DNA of 64,000 nucleotides from Petrimonas sulfuriphila (GTDB lineage: Bacteria > Bacteroidota > Bacteroidia > Bacteroidales > Dysgonomonadaceae). Positions 6,729-15,731 of this stretch are shown one piece after another (the stretch's first letter is position 1; every line of letters begins with the position of its first letter). The translations under genes were made by a program, and so were the position numbers. Under the pieces are notes generated by a model. That model made no database searches. It was not told the DNA's origin and worked only from the letters and a program-made list of their open reading frames with translations. Location of the stretch: assembly GCF_051201015.1 (NCBI RefSeq), contig NZ_JBPEHI010000001.1. One strand, given 5' to 3'.

Positions 6729-8396
6729 ATGATTACAAACGACCATTACTATACAAGTATGAAGGCAACCGTATTTTTTTTAGTTTTTGTACTGTTTTGC
6801 AGTTTCTCACCAAGAACTAACAATAATATTCCGGCGACTGTGCATGAACCAACTGTACGGATTCAATCAGGAGTACTGCGCGGTATATCCGAAGATGGGG
6901 TTGACAGTTATAAAGGAATTCCGTACGCAGCTCCCCCTGTTGGCGAATTCCGATGGAGACCGCCTCAACCCGTAACACCATGGGAAGGAATAAGGGATGC
7001 AAGCAAATTTGGTCCCAATTGTGCACAAGCAGGATGGGAAACACCTCCGGGTACCATTGCGGAAGGCTCATCCGAAGATTGTCTATACCTGAATGTATGG
7101 GTACCTTCAGGTACTAAATCTGGGACAAAACTCCCTGTGATGGTTTGGATACACGGAGGTGGCTTTGTAGGAGGCAGCGGTTCGGAAACCACCGGAAATC
7201 AGTTCGCAAAGCAGGGCGTTATCCTTATGACTTTCAATTACCGCCTCGGGCGTTTGGGGCATTTCGCATTCCCCGCATTAAGTGCCGAACATCCTGAAGA
7301 ACCAAAAGGCAGCTATGCCTACATGGATCAGATTGCAGCGCTTAAATGGGTTCAGGATAATATTGCAGCTTTTGGTGGTGATCCTGAAAATGTTACGATT
7401 TTCGGTTTTTCTGCCGGTGGCGTGTCAGTACATTCACTCCTGACTATTCCTGCCGCACGGGGACTTTTCCATAAGGCCATCAGTGAGTCCGGTGGCGGTA
7501 GAGACGGCGTTCTTACCGGCAGGCCTATAAATCAAGAAAATGTAGACCCTTTTTATACCGTTTCAGCAGAAACAATCGGAATAAATTTTGCCCGAAAGCA
7601 CGGGATTGAAGGAACAGATACCGCTGCATTAGCTAAACTTCGGGCACTTAAGGTGGAAGATATTGTTGACGGAGGTCAAGAAACAGACGGTCAAGGAGGC
7701 CCGCGGACATATTCGGGTCCGATTCTCGATGGCAAACTGGTTGTTGAAACAGCTGAAAGTGCTTACAATGCAGGAAGGCAGGCAAAAGTTCCGCTCATCA
7801 TTGGAAATTGCAGTGCAGAAATCGGTGGTAGCTTTGTAAATAATAGCCACTCAAAGGAGGAACTATTTTCTCTGTTTGGAGAATTAAAGAACGAAGCTGA
7901 AGCTGCCTTTGATCCTAATGGTAACAAGGAATTTGGAGAGATTATAACAAGGTTTAATACCGACTGGGTATGGGGTGAACCTGCCAGGATGGTTGCAAGG
8001 AAATTTGTTACTGAAAACGAGCCGGTTTACGTTTATCATTTTGATTACGTACCTCCTGTTATGAGAGAGCGAACTCGATTTGGTGCCGGACACGGCTCAG
8101 AGGTCGGTTATGTATTCAACATACTGAATGAACGCAGAGTAGGCGCTGAACCCTCTACGGAAGAAAAAGAGTTAGCAAGAATGATGAATACTTATTGGAC
8201 AAATTTTGCCAAAACAGGTAACCCGAATGGTGAAAATCTTCCGGTTTGGCCTCTTTATAATACACAGAATGAAGAAATTCTGGATATTGAACCGGATGGA
8301 AAACCGATAGGAAAGTCTGATCCACGTAAAGCGAGATTAGATGTGATTGAAAAAACGAGTAAAATAAGGAAGCAGTTACAATCTCGAGCTATTTAA
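6729..8396 (+). CDS. Exported type B carboxylesterase
   Basis: This 555-residue protein of the carboxylesterase type B / cholinesterase family has the signature EDCLYLNVWVP (about 116-126), oxyanion HGGGF (142-146) and a nucleophile elbow GFSAGG with Ser228. The family usually has GESAGG, so the Glu before the Ser is Phe here. The catalytic His is in GAGHGSEVGYVF near residue 455. The acid is probably Glu in CSAEIGG. The first ATG (6729) follows the previous stop directly. ATG 6759, ten codons later, gives a more typical signal peptide (MKATVFFLVFVLFCSFS) and may be the true start. Expected role: hydrolysis of an ester outside the cytoplasm. Confidence 0.9.
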   Translation: MITNDHYYTSMKATVFFLVFVLFCSFSPRTNNNIPATVHEPTVRIQSGVLRGISEDGVDSYKGIPYAAPPVGEFRWRPPQPVTPWEGIRDASKFGPNCAQAGWETPPGTIAEGSSEDCLYLNVWVPSGTKSGTKLPVMVWIHGGGFVGGSGSETTGNQFAKQGVILMTFNYRLGRLGHFAFPALSAEHPEEPKGSYAYMDQIAALKWVQDNIAAFGGDPENVTIFGFSAGGVSVHSLLTIPAARGLFHKAISESGGGRDGVLTGRPINQENVDPFYTVSAETIGINFARKHGIEGTDTAALAKLRALKVEDIVDGGQETDGQGGPRTYSGPILDGKLVVETAESAYNAGRQAKVPLIIGNCSAEIGGSFVNNSHSKEELFSLFGELKNEAEAAFDPNGNKEFGEIITRFNTDWVWGEPARMVARKFVTENEPVYVYHFDYVPPVMRERTRFGAGHGSEVGYVFNILNERRVGAEPSTEEKELARMMNTYWTNFAKTGNPNGENLPVWPLYNTQNEEILDIEPDGKPIGKSDPRKARLDVIEKTSKIRKQLQSRAI

Positions 8397-8424
8397 CAAA
8401 TGATTTATTTAAAATGAAGAAAAA

Positions 8425-9150
8425 ATGACAGTCAATAAATTGATGGGATTAATCCTGTTTTTTATCCTTACATATTTTAATATAAATGCTCAAAATGAAG
8501 TGAGTTACGGAAAATTGTTAACTGAAAAACAACAAAACCTTATTTCAATCGGTGCTATGACGGCTAATGGCGATCTGCAAGCACTTAAACCTATTTTAAG
8601 TAAAGGTTTGGATAATGGATTATCGATAAATCAAATAAAAGAGGCAATCGTACATTCGTATGCTTATTGTGGTTTTCCAAGAAGCATACGAGGGTTGCAA
8701 ACATTTATGGAGGTTTTGAATGATCGCAAAGCCAGAGGCATAAACGATACTGTAGGTTCAGAGACAACTCCAATCAACGATGAACGAAGCAAGTACGAGA
8801 GGGGAAAAGAAATTTTGGCAAAACTGACCGGAGTACCTCAGGACAGCTTGAGAACCGGTTATTCGGCATTCGCACCCGAAATAGAAATATTTCTCAAGGA
8901 GCACTTGTTTGCTGATATTTTTGAACGTGACGTGCTGACATACGTCGAGAGAGAATTGGTTACTATTTCCGTAATAAGCAGCATCGGTAAAGCAGAACCC
9001 ATGCTTCGATCACATATGAACATTTGCCTGAATCTGGGAGTAACAAAGGAACAACTGCAACAATTCGTTACTGTTATAAAAACGACATTAGGTAAAAAAG
9101 AAGCAAAAGCTGCTCAGAAGGTGCTAAATGAAGTGTTATCCGTTTCGTAA
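8425..9150 (+). CDS. Exported carboxymuconolactone decarboxylase-like protein
   Basis: The 241-residue product has a signal peptide (hydrophobic core to NINAQ, about 23) and two copies of the CMD/AhpD-like helical fold. The first reads IKEAIVHSYAYCGFPRS (about 73-89), which is the typical CMD active-site helix. The second is in VERELVTISVISSI and the following LRSHMNICLNLGVT. Cytoplasmic relatives act in protocatechuate breakdown or as peroxidases, but exported versions are poorly characterised. The CxxC pair of AhpD is absent. It sits 28 bp after the carboxylesterase gene and 28 bp before the cupin gene. The chemistry in the periplasm is unknown. Confidence 0.85.
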   Translation: MTVNKLMGLILFFILTYFNINAQNEVSYGKLLTEKQQNLISIGAMTANGDLQALKPILSKGLDNGLSINQIKEAIVHSYAYCGFPRSIRGLQTFMEVLNDRKARGINDTVGSETTPINDERSKYERGKEILAKLTGVPQDSLRTGYSAFAPEIEIFLKEHLFADIFERDVLTYVERELVTISVISSIGKAEPMLRSHMNICLNLGVTKEQLQQFVTVIKTTLGKKEAKAAQKVLNEVLSVS

Positions 9151-9178
9151 AAAAATAATCAAAATTTAAGTTCTGAAA

Positions 9179-9664
9179 ATGAGAAAAATAATAATTATTC
9201 TAACACTTGCGTCATTTATATTCATCGGGTGCAATAACGAATCGAAAAAAGAGAATAATTCGGGTGCTGAAGTCATGAATGAGGTATTTCCCAAAGGTAA
9301 TCTGATTACGAACAATTATTTTACGGGAAAAGCCTGGCTGAATATGTTGGTTACAGACAAAGAAAATTTTGATCTGACAGCAGGAAAGGTTCTATTTGAA
9401 CCGGGCGCGAGAACAAATTGGCATTCACATCCGGGTGGTCAGATACTGTTGTGCACAAAAGGAAACGGATATTATCAGGAAAAAGGAAAATCAATTCGGT
9501 CGTTGAAAGCCGGAGATGTTGTAGAAATATACTCCGATATTATACATTGGCATGGAGCTTCACAAAATAGCGAGTTTGAACATATTGCCATTTCCACCCA
9601 ACAAAACAAAGGAAGTGTTGTGTGGATGGAGCCTGTGACAGAAGAGGAGTACAACAGTTATTGA
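9179..9664 (+). CDS. Exported cupin lipoprotein
   Basis: The 161-residue protein has a lipoprotein signal (lipobox FIGC, Cys18) and a single cupin barrel. The first cupin motif is PGARTNWHSHPGGQILL, with the His-x-His pair and a Gln where Glu is usual. The second motif provides the fourth ligand in SDIIHWHGAS. The set His, His, Gln, His resembles small Mn-cupins such as bacterial hydroxynitrile-lyase-like proteins. Such cupins are often encoded beside, or fused to, CMD proteins, as here. It is last in the cluster. Probable metal-dependent enzyme anchored in the periplasm; substrate unknown. Confidence 0.85.
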   Translation: MRKIIIILTLASFIFIGCNNESKKENNSGAEVMNEVFPKGNLITNNYFTGKAWLNMLVTDKENFDLTAGKVLFEPGARTNWHSHPGGQILLCTKGNGYYQEKGKSIRSLKAGDVVEIYSDIIHWHGASQNSEFEHIAISTQQNKGSVVWMEPVTEEEYNSY

Positions 9665-9788
9665 AAACAAATAGGATTGATCCGAGAAAGATGTGTAATG
9701 TAAATGCTGTTTGGGAGCAATTTGGGAACAAATTAAGAATTAAAAAATCCTAATTGACGGATAATCAATTAGGATTTGTCTTTTCGAG

Positions 9789-9872
9789 TACCCAGAGCCG
9801 GGATCGAACCGGCATGGAAGTGAATCCACTGGTGTTTGAGACCAGCGCGTCTACCAATTCCGCCATCTGGGC
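9789..9872 (-). tRNA. tRNA-Leu (CAA)
   Basis: An 84-nt class II tRNA. The acceptor stem is GCCCAGA with TCTGGGT, the D-arm includes TTGGTAGACG, the anticodon stem CTGGT/ACCAG encloses loop CTCAAAC (anticodon CAA, reading UUG), the long variable arm has TGGA/TCCA, and the T-arm includes GGTTCGATCCC. The 3' CCA is not encoded. The cluster transcript from the left converges on it. Confidence 0.95.
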
Positions 9873-9892
9873 ATTTTGTAGAAAAGCGATTG

Positions 9893-9900
9893 CAAAAGTA
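9893..9900 (-). promoter_or_regulatory. -7 box for tRNA-Leu
   Basis: TACTTTTG on the minus strand, 20 bp before the mature tRNA 5' end, fits TAnnTTTG. No ideally spaced -33 box. Confidence 0.4.
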
Positions 9901-9968
9901 CACAAAAATTTCAAAAATAAAAACGGTTAGCCTCTTTTTATTTTAAATTATTCCAAAAGAGATGCGGT

Positions 9969-10073
9969 ATGAAATTAATTGAGGAATTGTTAAAACAATC
10001 ACCCGACGGAAAGCGTTATACCGGGAAAGAAGATAATACAATCGAAAAAGTGTATCCATCACCCAGAGTGTAA
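9969..10073 (+). CDS. Possible 34-codon small protein
   Basis: A short frame starting at ATG 9969 (MKLIEELLKQSPDG...) ends 9 bp before the manC start. It is charged, has no membrane segment and matches no family I know. Its ordinary codon use and its position directly upstream of manC make translation plausible, for example as a leader peptide, but chance cannot be excluded. Confidence 0.25.
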   Translation: MKLIEELLKQSPDGKRYTGKEDNTIEKVYPSPRV

Positions 10074-10082
10074 GATTATGTT

Positions 10083-11162
10083 ATGAAGAACAACAATTTT
10101 TGTGTTATTATGGGAGGCGGGATCGGCAGCCGGTTCTGGCCTTTTAGTAAAGAAGACAGACCCAAGCAGTTCCTCGATTTTTTTGGTACGGGCCGTTCGC
10201 TCTTGCAGAGCACGTTTGACCGGTTTAAAAAAATCATTCCCATCGAAAATATTTTCGTAGTGACCAACGACGCATATGCTGAGCTGACGCTTAAGCAACT
10301 GCCTGAATTATCAAAAAAACAGGTGCTTCTTGAGCCGCTGAGAAGAAATACCGCACCCGCGATTGCCTATTCCCTGTTTCATATTCAGGCAATCAATCCG
10401 GATGCCAATATCGTAGTCGCTCCTTCCGATCATCTTATCTTGAAAGAAGATGTTTTTCTGTCAGAGATTGAACGTGGATTGCAATTTGTGGAAAAGAACC
10501 CGTTCCTGCTGACGCTGGGTATTAAGCCCAGCCGCCCTGAGACAGGTTACGGGTATATTCAGGAGAGTCACGAGGGGGTCGACGGTATTCGAAAAGTGAA
10601 GACTTTCACGGAAAAACCCAATTTAGAACTGGCTAAGATGTTCTGCGAAAGCGGTGAGTTCGTTTGGAATTCGGGTATCTTCATTTGGAACGTGAAGACT
10701 ATTTTAGAGTCGTTCAGGATGTATTTACCCGATATCGTGAATAAGTTCAACGAGGGGAGGGAGTTTTTTAACACTCCCCGGGAGAAAGAGTTCATCGACC
10801 AGGCATTTCCGTTTTGCTCCAACATCTCCATCGATTATGGGATAATGGAAAAGGCGGACAACGTGTACGTTATTGGCTCCGACTTCGGGTGGTCTGATCT
10901 GGGTACCTGGGGTTCGCTCCATGAAATAACCCCGAAAGACGAGAACAACAATGCCAGCCTGCATTGCAAAACGTTGTACATTGAAAGTAACGACAACGTG
11001 GTAACCATGAGTGATGACAAACTTGTTGTGATACAGGGGCTTGATGGATATATTGTTGCCGAATCGGACAAGGCGTTGCTGATCTGCAAAAAGGAAGAAG
11101 AGCAACGCATCAAACACTTTGTGACCGATGTGAAGTTCCGTTACGGGGACGAGTATATCTAG
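10083..11162 (+). CDS. manC: Mannose-1-phosphate guanylyltransferase
   Basis: The 359-residue enzyme makes GDP-mannose from mannose-1-phosphate and GTP, a precursor for fucose- and mannose-containing surface glycans. The nucleotide-binding signature GGGIGSRFWP (11-20) is followed by RPKQFLDF. Later motifs APSDHL, EKP (TFTEKPNLE) and the sugar-binding FVWNSGIFIW are typical. The length fits the single-function form, with no C-terminal isomerase cupin. It ends 2 bp from the convergent glutamine synthetase gene with no terminator between them. Cytoplasmic. Confidence 0.92.
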   Translation: MKNNNFCVIMGGGIGSRFWPFSKEDRPKQFLDFFGTGRSLLQSTFDRFKKIIPIENIFVVTNDAYAELTLKQLPELSKKQVLLEPLRRNTAPAIAYSLFHIQAINPDANIVVAPSDHLILKEDVFLSEIERGLQFVEKNPFLLTLGIKPSRPETGYGYIQESHEGVDGIRKVKTFTEKPNLELAKMFCESGEFVWNSGIFIWNVKTILESFRMYLPDIVNKFNEGREFFNTPREKEFIDQAFPFCSNISIDYGIMEKADNVYVIGSDFGWSDLGTWGSLHEITPKDENNNASLHCKTLYIESNDNVVTMSDDKLVVIQGLDGYIVAESDKALLICKKEEEQRIKHFVTDVKFRYGDEYI

Positions 11163-11164
11163 GA

Positions 11165-13360
11165 TTAGCTTATAAACAGCAATTCCCGGTATTTGGGCAG
11201 GGGCCACATCTGATTGTCGACCATCAGTTCCAGTTTGTCGATGTGGTAACGGATGACGGACAGGAACGGCTCTACCGTATCGTGGTAAGCAATGGCCTTC
11301 TCGCGTGCGTCTTCGAGCTTATTGGCCGATTTGCGGGCCTCTACCATGTCGTCTACGTTGGTCTTTATGGCGGAGATATGTGTTGCAATCTCCTCGATCA
11401 GCGCGGCATCCTCCCTGGAGAGCCGGGTTGCCTTCTCTTCATCGAAAACCACACGCATCTTGTACAGGTTATCCAGCAACATCGACTGGTACTGCGTTGC
11501 CACGGGGATGATGTGGTTCATGCTTAGGTCGCCCAGTACCCGGGCTTCTATCTGAATTTTTTTAGTATACGTTTCCCACTTCACTTCGTTTCGGGCGTGA
11601 AGTTCGCGTTCGTTCAGCACGCCGATGCTTTCGTACATTTTTACACTCCGTTCAGAAAGATATGCGTCAAAAATTAACGGCACGCTCGTTTCGCAATCGA
11701 GTCCGCGTTTCCGGGCTTCTTCCTTCCACTCTTCGCTGTATCCGTTTCCGTCGAACCGGATAGGCTTGCATGCTTTGATGTAAAGGCGGATAGTATCGAA
11801 AATGGCTTGCTCTTTCTTCATGCCGTCTTTCATTTTCTTGTCGATCTCCTTTTTGAATTCGATCAACTGGCTGGCCACAACAGCATTGAGGACACTCATG
11901 GCCGATGAGCAGTTGGCCGACGATCCTACGGCACGGAATTCAAACCGGTTTCCGGTGAATGCAAAGGGTGAGGTGCGGTTCCGGTCGGTATTGTCAATCA
12001 ACACTTCTGGAATATGGGAAATACCCAGTTTCATCTTGCGGAGTTCGTCCATCGTGATGTCATCATCGTCGGAGCTTTCTTCAATTTTGTCGAGCACGGA
12101 TGAGAGCTGCGAACCGAGGAATACCGAAATTATGGCCGGGGGAGCTTCATTGGCTCCCAGACGATGCGCATTCTGTGCCGACATGATGGATGCCTTGAGC
12201 AAGCTGTTGTGTTTGTATACCGCCATGAGCGTGTTGATGAGAAACGTCACAAACCGGAGGTTTTCATTCGCTGTTTTGCCAGGAGTGAAAAGTCCCACAC
12301 CGGTATCGGTCCCCAGCGACCAGTTGTTGTGTTTGCCCGATCCGTTTACGCCGGCGAACGGCTTTTCGTGCAACAACAACTTGAAGTTGTGTTTGGTGGC
12401 GATCTTGTGCATCAGCGACATGATTAACAGGTTCTGGTCAACGGCCAGGTTTGTCTCACCGTAAATGGGCGCCAGCTCAAATTGATTGGGTGCTACTTCG
12501 TTGTGACGGGTTTTCAGCGGAATGCCGTATTTGTATGCTTCGTATTCCACTTCACGCATGAACGCCACCACGCGCGGCGGAACCGCGCCGAAATAGTGGT
12601 CTTCCAGCTGCTGGTTTTTAGCGCTTTCATGCCCCATGAGCGTTCTTTCGGTCAGGTTCAAGTCGGGGCGGGCAACATACAATGCCTGGTCTACCAGAAA
12701 GTATTCCTGTTCCCAGCCCAAATAGGAATACACTTTTTTTACATTCGGATCGAAGAGCTTACAAACCTCTACAGCAGCCTTGTCTATAGCCGAAAGCGAT
12801 TTTAATAAAGGCGTTTTATAATCAAGCGCTTCACCTGTGTATGAGATAAAGACGGTGGGGATACAGAGTGTGTCTTCGATAATGAATGCCGGTGACGACG
12901 GGTCCCACGCGGTATAACCCCGGGCTTCGAACGTATTCCGGATACCGCCGCTGGGAAAACTGGATGCATCCGGTTCTTGTTGTGCAAGGAGCTTGCCGGA
13001 GAATCTTTCGATGATGTTTCCTCCGGGACCGTTCACGTAATCCACAAAAGAGTCGTGTTTTTCCGCAGTTCCTTCCGTGAGCGGCTGGAACCAGTGTGTG
13101 TAGTGTGTAGCCCCCATTTCTATAGCCCACATCTTCATGCCTGCTGCTACGTGGTCGGCAATTTCCCGCTGCAGTGTTATCCCCTGGTCTATGGCGTCGA
13201 GAACGGTGTTCATTGTTTCTTTGGAAAGGTATTTCGACATTTGTGTCCGGTTGAACACGTACTTGCCGAAATATTCCGACGGGAGCTGATCGGGAACTGA
13301 AATTTCAACGGGAACTCTTTTTGACGCTTCCTCTACCGCTTTGAACCTGAGTGTTGACAT
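11165..13360 (-). CDS. glnN: Glutamine synthetase type III
   Basis: This 731-residue enzyme belongs to the long GSIII class found in Bacteroidetes and some cyanobacteria; it makes glutamine from glutamate, ammonia and ATP. Recognisable elements are the type III N-terminus, NEVAPNQFELAPI, the ATP/glutamate site GVNGSGKHNNWSLG, and NRFEFRAVGSSANCS near residue 490. GSIII is a large dodecamer and is usually regulated by nitrogen supply. A -7 box TAATTTTG lies at 13424-13431 upstream. It converges on manC with a 2-bp gap, so transcripts probably overlap. Confidence 0.95.
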   Translation of the reverse strand: MSTLRFKAVEEASKRVPVEISVPDQLPSEYFGKYVFNRTQMSKYLSKETMNTVLDAIDQGITLQREIADHVAAGMKMWAIEMGATHYTHWFQPLTEGTAEKHDSFVDYVNGPGGNIIERFSGKLLAQQEPDASSFPSGGIRNTFEARGYTAWDPSSPAFIIEDTLCIPTVFISYTGEALDYKTPLLKSLSAIDKAAVEVCKLFDPNVKKVYSYLGWEQEYFLVDQALYVARPDLNLTERTLMGHESAKNQQLEDHYFGAVPPRVVAFMREVEYEAYKYGIPLKTRHNEVAPNQFELAPIYGETNLAVDQNLLIMSLMHKIATKHNFKLLLHEKPFAGVNGSGKHNNWSLGTDTGVGLFTPGKTANENLRFVTFLINTLMAVYKHNSLLKASIMSAQNAHRLGANEAPPAIISVFLGSQLSSVLDKIEESSDDDDITMDELRKMKLGISHIPEVLIDNTDRNRTSPFAFTGNRFEFRAVGSSANCSSAMSVLNAVVASQLIEFKKEIDKKMKDGMKKEQAIFDTIRLYIKACKPIRFDGNGYSEEWKEEARKRGLDCETSVPLIFDAYLSERSVKMYESIGVLNERELHARNEVKWETYTKKIQIEARVLGDLSMNHIIPVATQYQSMLLDNLYKMRVVFDEEKATRLSREDAALIEEIATHISAIKTNVDDMVEARKSANKLEDAREKAIAYHDTVEPFLSVIRYHIDKLELMVDNQMWPLPKYRELLFIS

Positions 13361-13423
13361 AAAATTGATGTTTTTTTAGTGTACGTATTCCGATAACCTT
13401 GTCGTTTGATTAGAAACACGGTG

Positions 13424-13431
13424 CAAAATTA
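13424..13431 (-). promoter_or_regulatory. -7 box for glnN
   Basis: TAATTTTG on the minus strand, 64 bp before the start codon, fits TAnnTTTG. No clear -33 box. Confidence 0.35.
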
Positions 13432-13551
13432 ATCATTTATCTCTTTTAATTGACCGATAAAAGAGAAATCATTATCTTCGCCACACGGAAATAAGTGATG
13501 AATTATTTGCTGAACTTGAAATAATTTACCCTATCAAACAAAAAACTGAAG

Positions 13552-15723
13552 ATGAAAAAATCATTTCTGTCCCTGATCCTGATTTTTACCCTGACTACTT
13601 TCTCACTTTCTGCTGATGAAGGAATGTGGATGTTGCACCTGTTGAAGCAACAAAAATATCCCGAAATGAAAAAACTGGGATTGAAATTGAGAGATTATGA
13701 TATTTACAATCCGAATGGCACATCGATAAAAGACGCGGTTGTTCAGTTTGGTGGCGGATGCACCGGTGAGGTGATTTCTTCCCAGGGACTGGTATTGACC
13801 AATCATCATTGCGGCTACGGACAGATACAGAACCACAGTACGCTGGAACATAATTACCTGGAAAACGGATTCTGGGCCATGACGAAGACTGAAGAACTTC
13901 CCAATCCCGGACTGACGGTTACTTTTATAGATAAGGTGGAGGAGGTAACCGATTACGTGAAGAATTGTCTTGAACGGGATAAGGCGCTGGACAAAGACGG
14001 TATCCTGTTCCTTTCTCCCGCCTATTTGAAAAGCATTGCCAAAGAGAGGGTGGGGAAAGAGTTTCTGGAAAATAACGCTGGTGCCGATGTTGAGATTAAG
14101 CCATTCTTCGACGGGAACCAATATTTTATGTTCATCAAAAAGATATACTCCGATATTCGTCTGGTGGGGGCGCCGCCCAGTTCGATCGGAAAGTTTGGTG
14201 CCGATACCGATAACTGGATGTGGCCACGTCACACAGGCGACTTTTCCCTTTTCCGCATTTATGCTGATAAAAACGGAAACCCCGCTCCTTATTCTCCCGA
14301 TAATGTTCCACTGAAACCCAAGCGCTGGCTTACCGTTTCTACCCAGGGCGCAAATGAAAATGATTTTGTTATGATCCTGGGGTTTCCCGGTACAACCTAT
14401 AAGTTTTATACCTCGTGGGAAGTTGCCGAGCGGCGCGATATCGATAATAGAGTGCGTATCAACATGCGCAGGGTCCGCCAGGAAGCCCTGTTGAATGAAA
14501 TGCTTGCCGATCCGCAGGTAAATATACAGTATGCTTCGAAATACACAGGCTCTACGAACGCCTACAAGAGCGCTATCGGCTCGAATTGGGCCATTGACAA
14601 GCGTAATTTTGTCATGGCAAAAAAACGACAACAGGAAAGACTTATCGGTTGGGCAAAGAAAAAGAACAAAACGCAGTTCCTGGCCGCTCTTGATACCATA
14701 CAACATATTGTTGAGCAACGCAGTGACCTCCGTTTCAGGGACCGGATGCTGAACGAAGGGATTGTCAGAGGGATTGAGTTTGCTAATGTGCCGGTCCGGA
14801 ATGCTGACTCATTGATCCGGGCACTTCGGAACAAGGACGAAAAGAAGATCGAGAATTTCACGTTACTGCTTCTTAATGATTACCGGAATTTTGCCAACAA
14901 GAACTACAGCGTAGAAGTGGATAAAAAAGTAGCCAAAGCCATGATTGCTGAATACATACGGTTGGTTCCCAAAGATAAGCATCCTGATGTTTTTACCGTT
15001 TTACACACTGAGTTTGAGGGAGACATAAACAAATACGTAGATAATATTTTTGAAAATTCTGTTTTCGGGAGTGAAGCTAACCTGGAAAAATTCCTTTCTC
15101 ATCTTACTCCCGAAACACTTGTCCATGATCCGATGTTTAGCTTTGCCCGGTCGGTAAAGAAAGAAGAAGCAATGTTAAAAGATCAGCAAGATGCTTTTAC
15201 CCGCGCCTATTTGATCGCCCGCCGTTCATACCTGGACGGAGTGCTGGAGATGGATGGAGCAACGGCATATGCTCCCGATGCCAATCTTACGCTCAGGCTT
15301 GCATACGGACAGTTGAAAGGTTATGCACCCCGTGATGCTGTTTACTATGAACCCCAAACAACGGTGGAAGGAATTATGGAAAAAGAAGATCCCGGGAATT
15401 GGGAGTTCGTTGTGCCTGAAAAGCTGAAAGAGCTCTATAACAAAGGTGACTACGGACGTTATGCTTTACCCGGCGGTAAAATGCCGGTGGCATTTATGGC
15501 CTCAACGCACACTACCGGAGGAAACTCGGGCAGCCCGGTTATGAACGCCGGGGGAGAATTGATTGGTATAAACTTTGACCGTAACTGGGAGGGAGTTGGC
15601 GGAGATATTCAGTACCTTCCGGATTATCAGCGAAGCATTATAGTGGATATCCGTTATGTGTTATTCATTATTGATAAATTTGCTGGTGCTACACACTTGA
15701 TTGAGGAGATGGATATCCAGTAA
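13552..15723 (+). CDS. S46 dipeptidyl-peptidase, DPP11-type
   Basis: The 723-residue exported serine peptidase has a signal peptide (cleavage about SLSA-DE, residue 21). The catalytic His is His85 (LTNHHCGYG) and the catalytic Ser is Ser659 (GGNSGSPVMN). Arg677 (NFDRNWEG) lies exactly 18 residues after the Ser, as Arg673 follows Ser655 in Porphyromonas gingivalis DPP11. In that family Arg at this place selects Asp or Glu at P1, whereas DPP7 has Gly. The enzyme would therefore remove acidic dipeptides from peptide N-termini in the periplasm. It suits an amino-acid fermenter. Transcribed alone, with a hairpin downstream. Confidence 0.92.
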   Translation: MKKSFLSLILIFTLTTFSLSADEGMWMLHLLKQQKYPEMKKLGLKLRDYDIYNPNGTSIKDAVVQFGGGCTGEVISSQGLVLTNHHCGYGQIQNHSTLEHNYLENGFWAMTKTEELPNPGLTVTFIDKVEEVTDYVKNCLERDKALDKDGILFLSPAYLKSIAKERVGKEFLENNAGADVEIKPFFDGNQYFMFIKKIYSDIRLVGAPPSSIGKFGADTDNWMWPRHTGDFSLFRIYADKNGNPAPYSPDNVPLKPKRWLTVSTQGANENDFVMILGFPGTTYKFYTSWEVAERRDIDNRVRINMRRVRQEALLNEMLADPQVNIQYASKYTGSTNAYKSAIGSNWAIDKRNFVMAKKRQQERLIGWAKKKNKTQFLAALDTIQHIVEQRSDLRFRDRMLNEGIVRGIEFANVPVRNADSLIRALRNKDEKKIENFTLLLLNDYRNFANKNYSVEVDKKVAKAMIAEYIRLVPKDKHPDVFTVLHTEFEGDINKYVDNIFENSVFGSEANLEKFLSHLTPETLVHDPMFSFARSVKKEEAMLKDQQDAFTRAYLIARRSYLDGVLEMDGATAYAPDANLTLRLAYGQLKGYAPRDAVYYEPQTTVEGIMEKEDPGNWEFVVPEKLKELYNKGDYGRYALPGGKMPVAFMASTHTTGGNSGSPVMNAGGELIGINFDRNWEGVGGDIQYLPDYQRSIIVDIRYVLFIIDKFAGATHLIEEMDIQ

Positions 15724-15731
15724 AAAAGAGG

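Noticed and set aside
13603..14718. 371-codon open frame antisense to the S46 peptidase gene
   Set aside because: It lies wholly opposite a gene with clear catalytic motifs, gives low-complexity Ile/His/Phe-rich protein without recognisable domains, and has no promoter or separate context.
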